This document shows, in pieces, positions 10,188 through 22,379 of a stretch of 64,000 bases of DNA (position 1 is its first letter; every line of letters begins with the position of its first letter). Both the position numbers and the translations under genes were made by a program. The notes under the pieces were generated by a model that searched no databases, was not told the origin of the DNA, and was given only the letters and a program-made list of their open reading frames with translations. Source of the DNA: Lycium barbarum (lineage: Eukaryota; Streptophyta; Magnoliopsida; Solanales; Solanaceae); contig NC_083348.1 of assembly GCF_019175385.1 (NCBI RefSeq), positions 449,001 to 513,000 of the forward strand, written 5' to 3'.

Positions 10188-12465
10188 TCATTCGTTCACC
10201 GTTGACTCTCTGTCTTCGATCATCTGATCCTTGAGCTCATCCACCTTCAATGTCAGCCTCTCATTGTCTGACTTGAGCCATTCAATTTCCAGTCTTGTAG
10301 CTTTCAGAGCACCCTGAGAACCAACTTCTTTCTCTTTCTCAGATAGCCTAGCATGAAGGACAACATTCTTAGCCTTTACCATTTGTAGTTCAGCAGTAGT
10401 GATCTCTTGAGCTTCAAGCAATTTTGAGATTGTGCAGACACTTCCCACGCCACTTTTGTTAGGTATACACTCACACTCCTCCAGAGTTCCCATGGAAAAT
10501 ATATGCTTCTTAGTGCCAACAGTAGCATTGTCTGTCCTGACCTTGAAGTGAGCAAGTACTTTGGTCCCAAGAAAACAATGGGAGCCCATGTTGACCCCGT
10601 AGTATCCTCTTCACCTTGATGATATGCTCAATCATAATAGAAGGAAGGTTTATAGGTTGGTAGTTATTCAGTGCCTCCATGATGACCAAGTCTTTGATAA
10701 AAGTCTTGGTGCAACCCTCTTTTCTCGGAAGTAGGATTTTGTTCACCATTTCAAACATAAGCTGAAAGAGTTTTAGCTCTTTCTTCAAAAGTCTAGCCCT
10801 TGACCCAGCATCCTTCACTCCATTCTTGACTATCATAACCTTGAAATCACTTGAAGCCTCTGCCTTTTCATTTATGGTTCTCAACCTTTCAGTAGGAACT
10901 TTCAGAATTTCTCCCAATATCTTTTCCTCCAACACAAATTTAATCCCATTAACTGATGCATTGAGATCATCGAAGTAGCAGAGATTTGCATATAATTCAG
11001 AAACTTGTTCCTCATACACACTCGGTACAGGTGGAGAAAAGAGATGACTCTGTCCTTGAAATTCAACAATTTCAATCAATTTTTTCATTCCAAATTTTTC
11101 TGCAACTTCAGGGTCAAACACCCTTCCCATCAACACCATTTGTTTCCCTAGAGTTTCTCTTCTCTCAATTTCACTTTGAGCAATAATTTTGCTCACCCTT
11201 TGCTCATTTTAGGAACCAGATTCCTTAATCACATCACTCTTTGTCTTCTTGAAGGGTTTGATTTATTCGTCGACCTGTCACCCTTAGCTAGTATGACCCT
11301 TGACTTACTATTCCTCTTCTTTTCCTTCTTCTTAGCAATTTCCCTCACAAGTGAGACATCTTCCGCTTCTGCTTCTTTCTTTTTATCATTACCTTTGGCA
11401 ACTTTAGTCTCCAAATCCTCTAACTCAATTTCATCAATCAATCTACTCTTTGTCTAAGAACCCCTAGCTCTTTTTCTACCCTTGGCTTTACTTACTTGAA
11501 GGGCTGATTCAAGGGTGGCCTTTGTGCATGCTTACTCTGCCTGGTTCTTGGTGCAGTTCGACCAAGGGTAGTTCTCACCGAGGATGTGGATCCTTTGGTT
11601 TCTTTGACCTTTGGCCTTTTCTTTATTTTAAAGACAAGAGGTATCTCGTCTTCATTAGACTCATCAGCAAACACACGTTGACTATGATCCTTCTCTGCTG
11701 ACATCTCAGCAAGAGGTACGACATCAAGAGGTACAGGCTCAGGATTTAGGATCCGGTCTAGGTTCCTTTTAGATGACCCTGGTGCCTCATCCCACACAGG
11801 AGCTATCATAGGTCCAGTTTTAAGGGTTCCTCGTGAAGAGGGAACTGGTCTCTCATTTGTTTTTTGTGAAGACCTCACATTTTCTAACTCACTCATAGTA
11901 CACATGGTTAGAGTAAGTTTTTTCATAAGAGCAATATCACTACTCATCTTACAAAAATGTCCCTGACCAATCCCCGAAATAGTACCAGCTACTTTTATGG
12001 GAGACTCATCCATTGACTCGTCTACTCCTTTACCAAGATCAACACAAGAAGAGTTACCTTTTTCCATATTGTTTTTGTCAATCTGAGTGGTTTGTTCCTT
12101 TTTTTTCATGCATGACTTTGCCTTCAATAGACCTTGAAGAGACCAGGTCCTCTTTAGCTTGATTTAATTTCTCTGTGTTCTCGAAGGGTTGACTAGTAAC
12201 TTCTATACCATTGCCCTGTTATTCTCTTTCGCCAGTTGTTTGATGGTACCTAGACACTGATATTTTATACCCACTGTTGACGGAGTCAGGTTTTTTGATT
12301 TGGCCAGAGGTGGCTGAAGAGAGTACATGTTTTCTGCGAGTTTGACTGGAGACGGAGGATTTTGAAGAGAAGGTACCAAGGTTTAAATTGATGGAGGTTT
12401 GGGAGTTTGGGAAGAGCATGGGCTAGTTTGATTTAGGAGGATTTTGAGCGGTGAATCCTTCACTT
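10188..12465 (-). pseudogene. Extra ORF of a copia element: 'putative plant transposon / envelope-like' protein
   Basis: A minus-strand reading region from an ATG at 12465, in several frames because of stops and frameshifts. Best pieces are 12127-11492 (Ser/Thr- and Lys-rich, low complexity), 11441-11229 (Lys/Glu-rich) and 11196-10510 (228 aa with GRVFDPEVAEKFGM, EILKVPTERL and FELVNKILLPRK-like blocks). A last piece, 10589-10188, ends in a coiled coil rich in Leu, Glu and Lys. This arrangement matches the family often annotated in Solanaceae as 'putative plant transposon protein' or envelope-like ORF, found 3' of pol in SIRE-type copia elements. Its function is not known. In this element it is the only sizeable coding region. 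An in-frame TAG lies about 16 codons after the ATG. Family recognition is from memory of conserved blocks. Confidence 0.7.
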
Positions 12466-13498
12466 GACATAATCAATGGTTTGATTTGAGAAGGAATAGG
12501 AACAAATGGATCGGATCGATATTGAGAAGGTGTAGCGTTTTGGGGAAGATTTTTAAAAAGATGATTTGGCACTTAAATGACATTTTCAATTTTATACAAA
12601 TGCTGAAAAGGCTACTAACCTAGGCTACAGAGACTAACTCTCTAGGATTATTTCGGCAAAGACTCTGCAATATGCCATATCACTTCTGCTTACGTTGTTT
12701 AGAGACATCCATGCATGTATAACTGTAACAGTATAGAAATGAGTTAGATATCGCTGAAAAACACTTTTTACAGTATCGTACCACTACTTCTGACCTAGCC
12801 ATTTTTAGCAACATCCTTTCTGCATTCAAACGACACACGTTTGGAGCTTTGCTCGGCATCTTGAGAATATTTCAGCATTTTCTCTTAGAAGTATCCCGTG
12901 TTCTGAATCACAGAAGAGTGTATTGTCATGTTTTCTAATTCCAAGGACACACCCTCTCCTTAGCAGTTACTTGAGTGAGAAAGCAATATTCAATTTCTTG
13001 ATCCCTTCTTTTTTTCACCCTCAAGCCTTCCATCACAACTACTGAGTCAACTTAGAACCATATTCCAGTTTGGGTCCCTTGGAATAATGAGTGGAGTGAG
13101 TTGAACTCCCGTTTTCTTGTTCAAGGAAGTTTACTACTTCTTGATATAGCAAGAATTCCTCCTCTCCCTATTTTTCTTTAGTAGTGTCTTTATTGTGAAG
13201 ATAGTTGGAGATGTTGATCTTTTGAAGTCCGTGCCCTTGTCTGTCTTTTGTACTCAAGAGATCCGCGGATATGGTTGAGGAATGGGTCTCTTGCAAGATA
13301 TTCACCTTGTTCACGCTTTTCTGCAGTTGATTTTCTCTTGTAGCTTCTTCAACAAGTTCCCTCAAACCTATAATGCACACCACCATATCATCCCTTTCTT
13401 GCTCGGAACTGTTGAGTTTTTTAATTATCTCATTCTTTGTTTGATAAGACAGCCATTAGAATGAACCTTTCTAGGTGTTAACATTTTAGAAAGGGTCT
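12466..13498 (-). other. Leader of the minus-strand copia element with a coiled-coil remnant
   Basis: About 1 kb between primer site and ORF. A 72-aa frame at 13386-13168 (minus) has heptad-like Leu/Glu/Lys spacing and could be the last trace of a gag coiled coil. No nucleocapsid, protease, integrase or RT motif is visible, so pol is absent rather than merely decayed. The rest looks noncoding. Confidence 0.5.
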
Positions 13499-13510
13499 GC
13501 TCTGATACCA
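13499..13510 (-). other. Primer-binding site, initiator-tRNA-Met type
   Basis: On the minus strand it reads TGGTATCAGAGC, an exact complement of the plant initiator tRNA-Met 3' end, five bases inside the LTR that begins at 13516. It fixes the orientation of the element at 8706-13715. Confidence 0.9.
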
Positions 13511-13515
13511 ATTGT

Positions 13516-13715
13516 TGTAGGTTGTGCGTCCACTAAACACAATACAGAGAGATCTGGTTGTGTACCAGTTCTCTTATGCAGTGCAGTAAGTAAAGAAGGC
13601 ACGATTTTACCATGAAAAACTCCTTGCTCAAGGGATTAAAAATCACGACCTACCCCGGTAGGATTTTAACTCCACTAATCGAGAAACTTTATATTGCAAA
13701 CTAGGAATTAACTCC
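13516..13715 (-). mobile_element. Truncated 5' LTR of the minus-strand copia element
   Basis: About 200 bp align with 8706-8920 and then stop near 13715, where pararetrovirus sequence follows. About 650 bp of this LTR are therefore missing and no TSD can be found on this side. Confidence 0.8.
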
Positions 13716-13889
13716 CACATAGTCTTTCCTTCACCGGCCATCAAAGATTAAATTTCATTAAGTTTTGTTCTTCTCAATAATCATCTCTTTATAACTAAAA
13801 GTTAAAATTCTGCTCTTATATTGTTGGAAAAACATTAAAGATGACCACATTAAGAAGAAAGTAAGAGACAAATAAATTATAACAAAAAC

Positions 13890-14715
13890 AATAAGGATAA
13901 AACAGATATGACTACCTTTATGAAGTTGATATCCTACTCGATGAAAACAAAGTGTCTCTCACCGACCTACCCCTCATAAACCCATATTCTGTTTTTGCTA
14001 AAAAGACATGTTCCTGTGGTCACAAATCTGTTCCCTAGTCCAACCAAAGCCCAAAGAAGCTAAAGAATATGTTGGTGCCTCAAAACTTGACTAGCACCCT
14101 ATTCTAGCAACTCAAGAGGAACAATTTATCACTCTGCAGATTCCAGATGATTTTCCTAGACAGTGGAAAAATCGTGGTTTCACCCATATCCATTTTGGTG
14201 CTGTTAGAATTGCATTAACATATCATGGAAGAAAAGCCCAACCAGCTGTGGCTCGCCTTGCCCTTCTTGATACCATATAACGAGTACCAACATGCGAATT
14301 TGGGTACCACAGAAGTCACTCTGAATGCTAGGACAGTTTTTGTCACTATATTCCTAAATTTTAACATGTCCCTATATGATCCATATCTAACGGAGGCTTT
14401 AAAACTCCAAGTCCAAATTCAAGGTGCTCCACAAGATAAAGATGCTATTCAAGCTACTTTACATTACCAAATAGCTTGGTGAGTTCAGAATCATGCTATG
14501 GATCTGTCCCTTCCAGGTGGAGAAAATGCTCTGCTCTTAAAAGTAGATGCCACCAACGTAACTACCATGTGCACCCAAATCCCAAAACAGATCTCTAGGG
14601 AAGAACTTATCAAAGTCCTTCCAAATACATGGGTCACGAATTATGAAAAGCTGAGAGAACCTGTTGAACCTCTCCAATCCTCTGAGCCCACTTTTTCCAA
14701 AAAAACCCGATAAAA
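13890..14715 (+). pseudogene. Caulimovirid movement protein remnant
   Basis: Movement proteins of the 30K superfamily form tubules through plasmodesmata so that virus can pass between cells. Seen: a readable N-terminal part from about 13897, a GFTHIHFGAVRIALTYHG block near 14175-14228, then LGTTEVTLNARTVFVTIFL at about 14305-14365 and a C-terminal part to about 14710. Breaks: a frame change around 14228-14280 and an in-frame TGA at 14480-14482. It is the first gene of the virus-like unit. Identification rests on the 30K-type blocks and the position before coat and RT. Confidence 0.7.
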
Positions 14716-14774
14716 TAGTTGTTATAAGCTTTGACCACTCTCACCTTAAAAAACCCAAAAAAACAACCTTTTGT

Positions 14775-15900
14775 TTCCAGATGTACCAACCCACTTATAA
14801 CCAAGCACACCAAGATGACCCTGAAACATTCTCTTACCATCTCCCAAGTATCATGAGTGAACATGACTGGATAAAGCAGTTCGATAATGAAGGTCATGAT
14901 GTATGGTGGTTCAAATGTCCTTTCACGGTACACTACCCATGGGATATCCAATGTGACTGTCAAGAATGTCTTGACGATGAAATTGAATGGGATGAACATC
15001 ATACAAGAAGATCCAAATCAAAGAAAAAAGGGGAGAAACTCTGAAAGAGAGTTCCGAATAATGTATGAAGAAGGAGATTCATCTATCGGTTCACTGAGCC
15101 GTCCAGGGAAATTTGAATTCCTTGTTTCGTACAAACCTCAAAACTGGCCACCTCTCCCTAACCAAAATTTATATCACAAACCTTTAAATCCAAATATCCC
15201 AAAGCCAGAAATACTCATGATGAACCCCTCAAGCTCCAGTCACACCCCTGAATTTCCTTCACAACAACCTTTTTAAAAAGATGGTGCAAGCCATGCCCCA
15301 AAAAATTCCAAGGCCAAATATTATGCTGCCCACTGGAGAAAATCCACCGACAAGTGAAGTAGAAGCAACAATCAATTGGCAATCCAAAAATGCCATTTGC
15401 CAAAACAAAGTGTTAACTAATATTAGCACTTCCATCAGAAATGTTTCTCACACACAAAATAAGATGATGAGCAGGGTGGAGACAATTGAGAAAAAAGTGG
15501 AACAAATGTGTTCTCAACATGTTGGACTGATCAAAGCCCTAGAATTGCGAATGACAAACATGCAGTATGAGATTTGTCCACCAGGCACTTCCCTTTTCCA
15601 CTTCTTTAACCAACAACAAAAGGAAATGGCCGACATTAAAGAACAGATACAACGACTGAGATATGGTCACCTTGAACTGCAAAAAAACACAAAGCTGCCC
15701 ATCAAAACCCACATTTTTCCCCATGTCCTCACAAATATACTCACTACCAAAGCTTGAACATTCTTTCACTATGTTCCCATCCATAAAACGAGACCTTATG
15801 TCTTTTACCCAAAAACAAAACGATGAACCTGAGTTTGACATTGCAAAAATGGTCTGGGAAAGGAAAGACTCTATTGCGGCCCAAAAGTAGTCCAAACAAA
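14775..15900 (+). pseudogene. Caulimovirid Cys-rich and coiled-coil region
   Basis: It follows the movement protein in the polyprotein order. A first frame (14781-15044) has a tryptophan-rich stretch and a compact CDCQEC cluster near 14955-14972, followed by a Lys/Arg-rich tail, perhaps a metal-binding or nucleic-acid-binding segment. A second frame (15281-15757, 158 aa) has a long coiled coil around RVETIEKKVEQMC...MADIKEQIQRLR, as in caulimovirid regions that assist virion assembly. Frame shifts separate the pieces (about 15044-15060, 15276-15281, 15757). Exact function is not known. Confidence 0.6.
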
Positions 15901-15935
15901 AGAAAGAACTCGGGGAAGGTTCAAAAGAACCTTAG

Positions 15936-16743
15936 GTGGAAAGCTTGATGATCTCCGCCCAAAAGATTCCTAACCTCTATGTGGCCCAACCCACAAATAA
16001 TATAGAGGGGGATGATACCCTAGGATCCAGTGACCAAGATTCATATGGTACTGATCCTACGGAAGAAAGCGTTGAGACAAGCGAAGATTCCTCAGTTGAC
16101 TCTTCAGAAGAAGATAACCCACCAATATTCATGAATCAACCCAGAAAACTAGAAATCTCTGAAGTAGATGATGATCATGACGGGATGATTGATGAGCCAA
16201 TTCCAGAAAGAAGTCCAGAACCAACAATCGCAAAACTCGTTAGGACTGGATTCCATACTTCCAGTCTAGATGGTATCAAAGTATCAAAATGGACCCAAAG
16301 GATCCAAGATTTCTTCACTTGGATGGTGACAAAGAATCTTGTCGAATGGGAAAAGTACATCATCCTGTCAGAATTCACTTCAAGGTTCACCGGAATTCTC
16401 AGAGACTTGTGGAATTCACTTGGGATACAAGACAAAAATATGTTTCTCACATCCCAAGACTTTGCTTTCAACAACAAAATACTCCAAGAAGTATTTTGTG
16501 GAGATAACGGCCAAAGGCAAGAAAAACTAAGGAGACAGTTCTTCGAAATGAAATGCTTAGCATTCGACAGAGATGTCATCGATATCCATTTTCAGAATAT
16601 GGCTAAAATGTTCTTTGAGTTAGGCGGAGAAGCTAGTCTCAAGCAAGCCTTTGTTTCATCACTTCCAAAGATGTTAGCAAGTCGAACCATGACGATCATT
16701 AAGGAGAAGTTCCAATCAATAACGATCCCATAGGTCGGCTACA
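15936..16743 (+). pseudogene. Caulimovirid coat protein region, 5' part
   Basis: The 265-aa frame 15936-16733 has a very acidic N-terminus (Ser/Glu/Asp-rich, about residues 25-65), as in caulimovirid coat precursors, then a core with IQDFFTWMVTKNLVEWEKY, LRDLWNSLG and a C-terminal ALASRTM-like segment. The coat protein forms the capsid. The frame meets a TAG at 16731-16733 just before the solo LTR, and the coat region resumes at 20011. The rest of the capsid gene is therefore on the far side of the insertion. Confidence 0.65.
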
Positions 16744-16748
16744 TCAGG

Positions 16749-19700
16749 TGTTACGCTCTATTTTGAACTGGGTCCAAGATAGTTTGCAACTTTACGATTC
16801 TTCTAACTGGTTTTGAAAGGGTTAGAGTCGCCACCTAATTTTTAAGGAAAAATAGGAAACCTATATGTATTTATGTGTCTACTCCATTTTAGTCCACGAA
16901 ACCTATAAGATTCTAGATAAGGGTTTTATTTACCCCGAGGGGAAGGTATTAAGCATCCCTCAGAGCCTGTCCGAAGACAGTCCTTAAACTTAGTTTAACT
17001 GAACACTAGAGGGGGATTATTTATCTGTTTATCATTATTATTACTTGTTTTCAAAATGTTGTGATTTCATGAAAAGCTATACTAGGTGATAATATGCTAA
17101 GTGTATACAGTGTATAAAAAAATGTATGTATATCAAGTATCAAGAGTTTATGAAGAATGTGTATCGATATGAATGTACAAAGGAGTGTAAAGAAAACATA
17201 CCTCGTTCGTATGGTAGTGTATTTGTTAGTAAAAACAAGTGTATATCTATTGGCACTAAGGTATATCAGTTGGTGTAAAGAATATATACAATAATATAGA
17301 AGGTGTATAAAAATATAAGAGTATGTAAAATATGTATGTAAAGAATGTGTGTCTATGTGTAATGTATGTATATTAAACATATAAAGAACATATTTCAAGT
17401 ATAAAAGAGTGTATATCAAATATAAAATGTCTAAAGAATTGTTTAACTAGGTATATTAATGCATAAAGAATGTAAAAAAATAATCTACGAATATTCATTG
17501 GTGTAAAGAGTTTATATAACAAAATTATTCAGAAAAGTAAAGTTTATTTGACTTGTTTCTACCATTTAGTTAAAAAGAGCGTTTGTTTAATGAATATCCT
17601 ATCAAAAGAATAAGGAACAAAATAATTGTAAAAAAGTATTTGGTAAAAAATAAGTATAAGGAATTGTGGATAAAAAATGAGTGAAAAGACAAAATGCCTT
17701 TAAAGAATAAAATATTTGTAAATGGGCGACCTAGTATTTACCTAACATCGAAATGTGGATTTGACTTAACTAAATATGTATTGGTGTAAACGGAACAATA
17801 TAAAATGTACGTTGCATTAAAAGTGTATAAAGAATATAAAAAAAAGGATGAACTAGTATTTTTGCCTAAATACCAAAAGTGTGAATTTTATTAATAAAGT
17901 ATTTATACCAAATCAATTTAATCTATTTATGAAAATATTGGCGGCCTAAGTCTTGCCTAAAACGAATGGAAAATTTTAATTAAACGGATAACGCGACAAG
18001 CAAATAAATATATCAGCCCGTCATTCAAAAAATAAAATTTCTACAATTCTATGAGTTTATGTTTCGTATAGTTATAAAGAGCGCGGAAAAGTAATACAAA
18101 CAGTGATTCGAGTTCCTTCCGAGTATTGTCTTAGAGATGAATTTTTGGGTACCTGTATAAGCACTCTGTAAAAATGTTAGTAAGAGAATAAATAACTATT
18201 TAATAAATTTAAAAAATGATAAGTAAACTTAAAATAAAAACCCGTCTTTTGTGCATGCGAGGCCTTGGAAATCGACGGAAATTTCTTCATCGGCCAATTG
18301 GGTTTAGTGTTCGCCCAAATGAATTTAAATAAATGTTAAAAAAGGTGACAGTACCGTAGGCTGCCGAAAGTATTTTCCGAGTACAAAACCAACATTATAT
18401 TTTTAGCAAAAGAGATCAAGTAGTCCAAAAATGCAATAAAAAAATGTCAAAGAAAACAGTCAAGAAATCCAACGAGTAGTAACACATCTCGAGGCAGTGA
18501 TGGACGGCATTAACCAAGCTGGAGAAGTTTTAACAGTGGCATAAAATCAACCCAACAGGTCATGGATGAACTTAAAAGCAGCACAACAAATCCAAAATAA
18601 ATAAAAGAGCATAACAAATCTGTCTCGAAAATAATACGTAATAGAAATAATCAAAACATTGATAGTAAAACAAGAATTAAAAAAAACAGAGCCCAATATA
18701 TTGGTGTTAATGGCATTTTCCGGTCAGATCTGAAGCGGTGAACTAAGGGAATTGAGCGTTTCCTAGAGAAAATGAGAGTAAGGGGCTGTGTTGGGGTGTC
18801 GTTTGTTTGTGGTGTGCGTTGTGGTGGTTGCGCTAGGCAGTGGGGTGGTGGTCGACGGCTGTGGGTTGGAGAGGAAGAGGGAGTTGTGGGGGTTCACGGA
18901 TGGTGGTGGAGGTGGTTTGGAGTCCACCGTGAAGGGGAAGCCATGGGGGTGTCAGAGATGGTGGGAGTTCCTGCGTGAAGAAAAAAAGGGAGGAAGACGG
19001 CGGGGTGGTTGGTGTCGTTGTGGTTGGCTGTGTTTGGAGGTTGGACGGAGGGAGTAATGGCGAGCAGGTGGTGTTGCAGTGAAGGAGAAGGAGGCGAGAA
19101 GAGGGGACTGTTTTGGGTTGCTCCGGCGACGTTAGTTCGCCGGAGAAGGTGGCGGAGAGGCGGCTGGAAAGAGGAGTGAGGGAGACGAAGTGGGGCAGCG
19201 GGGGTGGTTTGGAGCGTCGTGGGGGGTGATGTGGTGGTTCGTGGGGAAAAATGGGGGAAGGGTGGTGTGGTGGTGTTTGGTTGCTGTTGTTGGGGTTCGC
19301 CGGAGCTCGAAGCTCCGGCGTGGAGGGGCTGGCGGCGGATGAGGGGGAGGTGAAGGGAAGAGAAAATGTTTGCAAAATGTTGTGTGCGTGTGTGTAATTG
19401 AAGATGAAGACAAAGGATGAAAAATAAAATTTAACCCCCACCTTTTCTTATAATATCAATGAACACCCTCTTTTGTCCAAAAAATAAAAGAACTCCCCCC
19501 CCCCCCCCCTTGTCCCCTTACCCCTTTTGACCCATGTGTAAAGATACATTAATCAATGGATCAAGAACCCAACCCATCACCTCAAATGTCAACTTTTTAA
19601 AAGGTGACGAGACCTTGACTTAATCGAATTATTGCTTTGTGTTTAAAAATTACTTGCTCCGATTTTCTCTGCACTGTCGGACTGTACTAAAATATAGTTA

Positions 19701-20005
19701 ATTAATACATGTATAAATAATAACGTAAGTATAAAATATAAATATTAATGTGTAAGATATGAAAATGTATTGCTATAAAATTAAGAAACAATTATTAATT
19801 GCACAAAAATGGTAGTATTACGCTGTACATGTGCAAAATAATGATTCTTGAAAAATGACAATAAATTGATAAAATTCCTAAAATAAGGATAATCATCAAT
19901 AAATTGTTGAAAAATGTGTAAAAAATGTATTTCATGCTCTTTTACGAATCAGGACCCCCCAAAACGTTAATTTTAAGCACGTCGAGCCAAAATTAGGTGT
20001 CAACA
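16749..20005 (-). mobile_element. Solo LTR in the pararetrovirus, TSD TCAGG
   Basis: The 3257-bp segment is flanked by TCAGG at 16744-16748 and 20006-20010. On the minus strand it begins TGTTGACACCTAATTTTGGC and ends in GTAACA. The same start, TGACACCCAATTTTGTCCC, marks the 4.5-kb solo LTR at 45739, so both belong to one family. Near its minus-strand 3' end both carry a GGTGGCGACTC block. The minus-strand stretch 19441-18833 is CT-rich and gives a Pro/Ser-rich frame. 17050-18000 is AT-rich with loose GTATAAAGAATGT repeats. No internal region remains. The viral coat region reads on across the site once the insertion and one TSD are ignored. Confidence 0.92.
19494..19509. repeat. Poly-C tract in solo LTR
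   Basis: About 16 consecutive C residues lie next to the CT-rich region of the solo LTR. Confidence 0.9.
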
Positions 20006-20010
20006 TCAGG

Positions 20011-20335
20011 CAAGCAATATTTCTAGCGTTGGATGATATATGCACAAAGAGATCTGTTTTAAAGCAGTTCATACGAAATAATCCAGCCCTTAATAAAGCT
20101 TGCGGGAAGTCTGACCTAATTACTGGGTCAAGCTGTTCGTGCCATGTCCCTAGACGAAAAGGAAGATTCAAGCGATTCAAATTGCCAAGGCGTTCAGGAA
20201 AAAATCTCAGTTCATGAGACACAAAATATTTCAGGAGAAGGAGCCCAGGCAAGTTCCAAAAAAAAATGATAGATGCTTCATCTGCAACAAGATTGGGCAT
20301 TATGAAAAAATTGTCCCCAATCCAGAAGGTCGATC
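20011..20335 (+). pseudogene. Caulimovirid coat protein 3' part with zinc knuckle
   Basis: It continues the coat region after the solo LTR. A basic patch (KRFKLPRR-like) lies near 20160-20200. A nucleocapsid zinc knuckle follows at about 20273-20315, beginning CFICNKIGHYEK. The last cysteine of the C-X2-C-X4-H-X4-C pattern is out of frame because of a small indel, so the finger is broken. In caulimovirids this finger binds pregenomic RNA. Confidence 0.7.
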
Positions 20336-20750
20336 AAGCTCCTTACTGAAATAGAGGACTACACTGGTATCCATCTAGGTGAAGATGATGATCTTGAATC
20401 TATTCTCTCATTAGAGGACGAACCCACAGAGAAGACCCTCTTTTCCATGGATATGTACGAAGAATATGGAGATGAATATTATCAGATTTCAGAACCAGAG
20501 GGAAAGGCTCAAGAAGATATCAACTGCATCATGGTGATCCCACAGGTCCAGCTTAAAGTTTATCCATTCAAATGGGATAAACCAATCTAGGTTATTGCTT
20601 TCATGGACACTGGAATGCCATATTCACTGATGAACCCAGCCGTTCTTCCTGAAGATCAATGGATTCCACATTTCAATGATGTCAACACTGCTGGGACTGG
20701 AGTCCTAACCACCACAGTCATCCAATCACAATTGAATTCTTCCCAGGGTT
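20336..20750 (+). pseudogene. Caulimovirid aspartic protease remnant
   Basis: An acidic linker (20340-20520) is followed by a retropepsin-like domain whose active-site DTG lies in AFMDTGMPYS at about 20597-20626. The protease would cut the polyprotein. A TAG interrupts the frame at 20588-20590, just before the active site, and the frame changes before the RT at about 20740. Confidence 0.7.
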
Positions 20751-22260
20751 GAAGTTTCAAACTAAGCTAATTGGATCAGATGTCCCAGAGGAAGATCTCA
20801 TTGTCGGGTTTGACATCTTCAGGCAACTTAAAGATCAGCTCAAGATCAAAGCCCATGGAATAACGTTCAAGAAACAATTCAAGACATATACAAATGTTTT
20901 ACGATTATTCCAAATAACTGATGCAGAACAGATCAATGAGATAGAAAAGCAGTTAGTAGACCATTCATGTGCGGATTCTCACAAAGGGTTTATGGGAAAA
21001 TACAAAAAGCCTTTATGGCTAAACGAAGAGTTTTTCATTAAACTCCCCTTCAAGAAGAATGAAAGCATTAATCCAACGAAGGCAAGTCACTCCGGCATGA
21101 ATCCAGATCATCTTCAGCTTGCCAAAAGGGAATGCGAAGAGCTCTTGGAGTTTGGACTTATCGAGACCTCTAATTCGCAATGGGTGTGCGAGGCGTTCTA
21201 TGTCAATAAACAAGCGGAACAAACAAGAGGTAAACTCAGATTAGTCATAAACTATCAACCTCTTAACTATTTCCTCCAAGATGATAAATTCCCTATCCCA
21301 AACAAACTCACCCTTTTTTCACACTTTGCCAAAGCCACATACTTTTCCATGTTTGACCTTAAATCGAGGTTTTGGCAATTGGGAATACACCCAGAAGATC
21401 GATCAAAAACAGGGTTTTGTGTACCCGATCATCACTTCCAATGGAAGGTCATGCCCTTTAGGTTGAAAACGGCACCCTCATTGTTCCAAAAAGCCATGAC
21501 CTGGTGGAGAAAAATGGAATCATGCTCTCACAAAAAGGGATGATTCTTACTAAAAAGGAAATTGATTTTATGGGGATGCATTTTGTTCATGGAGCATACG
21601 GCCCAGGGCCACATATTTGTCAAGAACTGCTCAAATTCCCAGACCCCAATTTCACGACGAAGCAGCTCCAACAGTTTTTAGGTGTGATTAATTATGTTAG
21701 AGATTTTATCCCTAATGTCTCTACATAAATTTCTCCACTTACCAAAATGCTCAAGAAGAATGCCCAAGGTTAGGGAAAGGAACAGGATGAAGCAGTTCAG
21801 AGAATAAAAGAAATCTAAAAAAAGGTCAAAGCCCTTCATATTCCATCAGACAGGAAAAAAATATTGCAGACAGATGCCAGCAACGAATATTAGAGTGCGG
21901 TACTTTTTGAAGAAACAGATGGCAAACGAAAAATATGCGGATATGTCAGTGGAAAGTTCAAAGATGCTGAACAACACTATCATTCCACATTCAAAGAAAT
22001 TCTTGCCGTAAAGAATGGGATTAAAAAGTTTAATTTCTTTTTAATTCACACAGAGTTTCTTATCGAGATGGATATGAAGGCTTTTGAAGATGATCAAGAT
22101 AAATCCAAAGATTATCCCAAATCTGCAGATTCTCAGATGGGCACAATGATTCTTCCCTTACAAATTCCAAGTAAAGCACCTCAAAGGGAAGAATAATATT
22201 CTAGCGGATTTCCTATCCAGGCCAGATGAGTTTTCAAAGAGATTTCAAGCCAAGCTACAG
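20749..22260 (+). pseudogene. Caulimovirid reverse transcriptase-RNase H, catalytic core deleted
   Basis: Viral RT copies pregenomic RNA into DNA. Seen: LRLVINYQPLN (about 21232-21264), FSMFDLKSRFWQLGIHPEDR (about 21344-21403) with the first catalytic aspartate, KVMPFRLKTAPSLFQKAM (about 21447-21500), thumb FVHGAYGPGPHI and FLGVINYVRDFIPN. RNase H follows with a TDAS aspartate (about 21870), a KEILA glutamate (about 21996) and a further aspartate near 22070. The segment that should hold the two-aspartate YxDD box is missing: FQKAM is followed directly by post-catalytic sequence near 21500. Further stops occur at 21727, in 21770-21900 and at 22195. It could not have been an active enzyme. Confidence 0.85.
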
Positions 22261-22379
22261 GAAAGGCTAACTAGCCAAATTTTCATGCTTGAAAGCTCAC
22301 TAGGAGCTAGTTCATCCAGAATAGCAGATCATCAACCGGAATTCTTCAGCAAGTTTGTGGACCCGTTTGATCCATCCAT

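Noticed and set aside
13282..13464. Plus-strand 60-codon frame
   Set aside because: It is opposite the coiled-coil remnant of the minus-strand copia element and has no support of its own.
17051..17419. 122-codon Tyr/Ile/His-rich minus frame
   Set aside because: It comes from loose GTATAAAGAATGT repeats in AT-rich LTR sequence.
18833..19441. 202-codon Pro/Ser-rich minus-strand frame
   Set aside because: It lies wholly in the CT-rich part of a solo LTR with exact TSDs. Composition alone keeps the frame open and the sister LTR has the same kind of frame with a different sequence.
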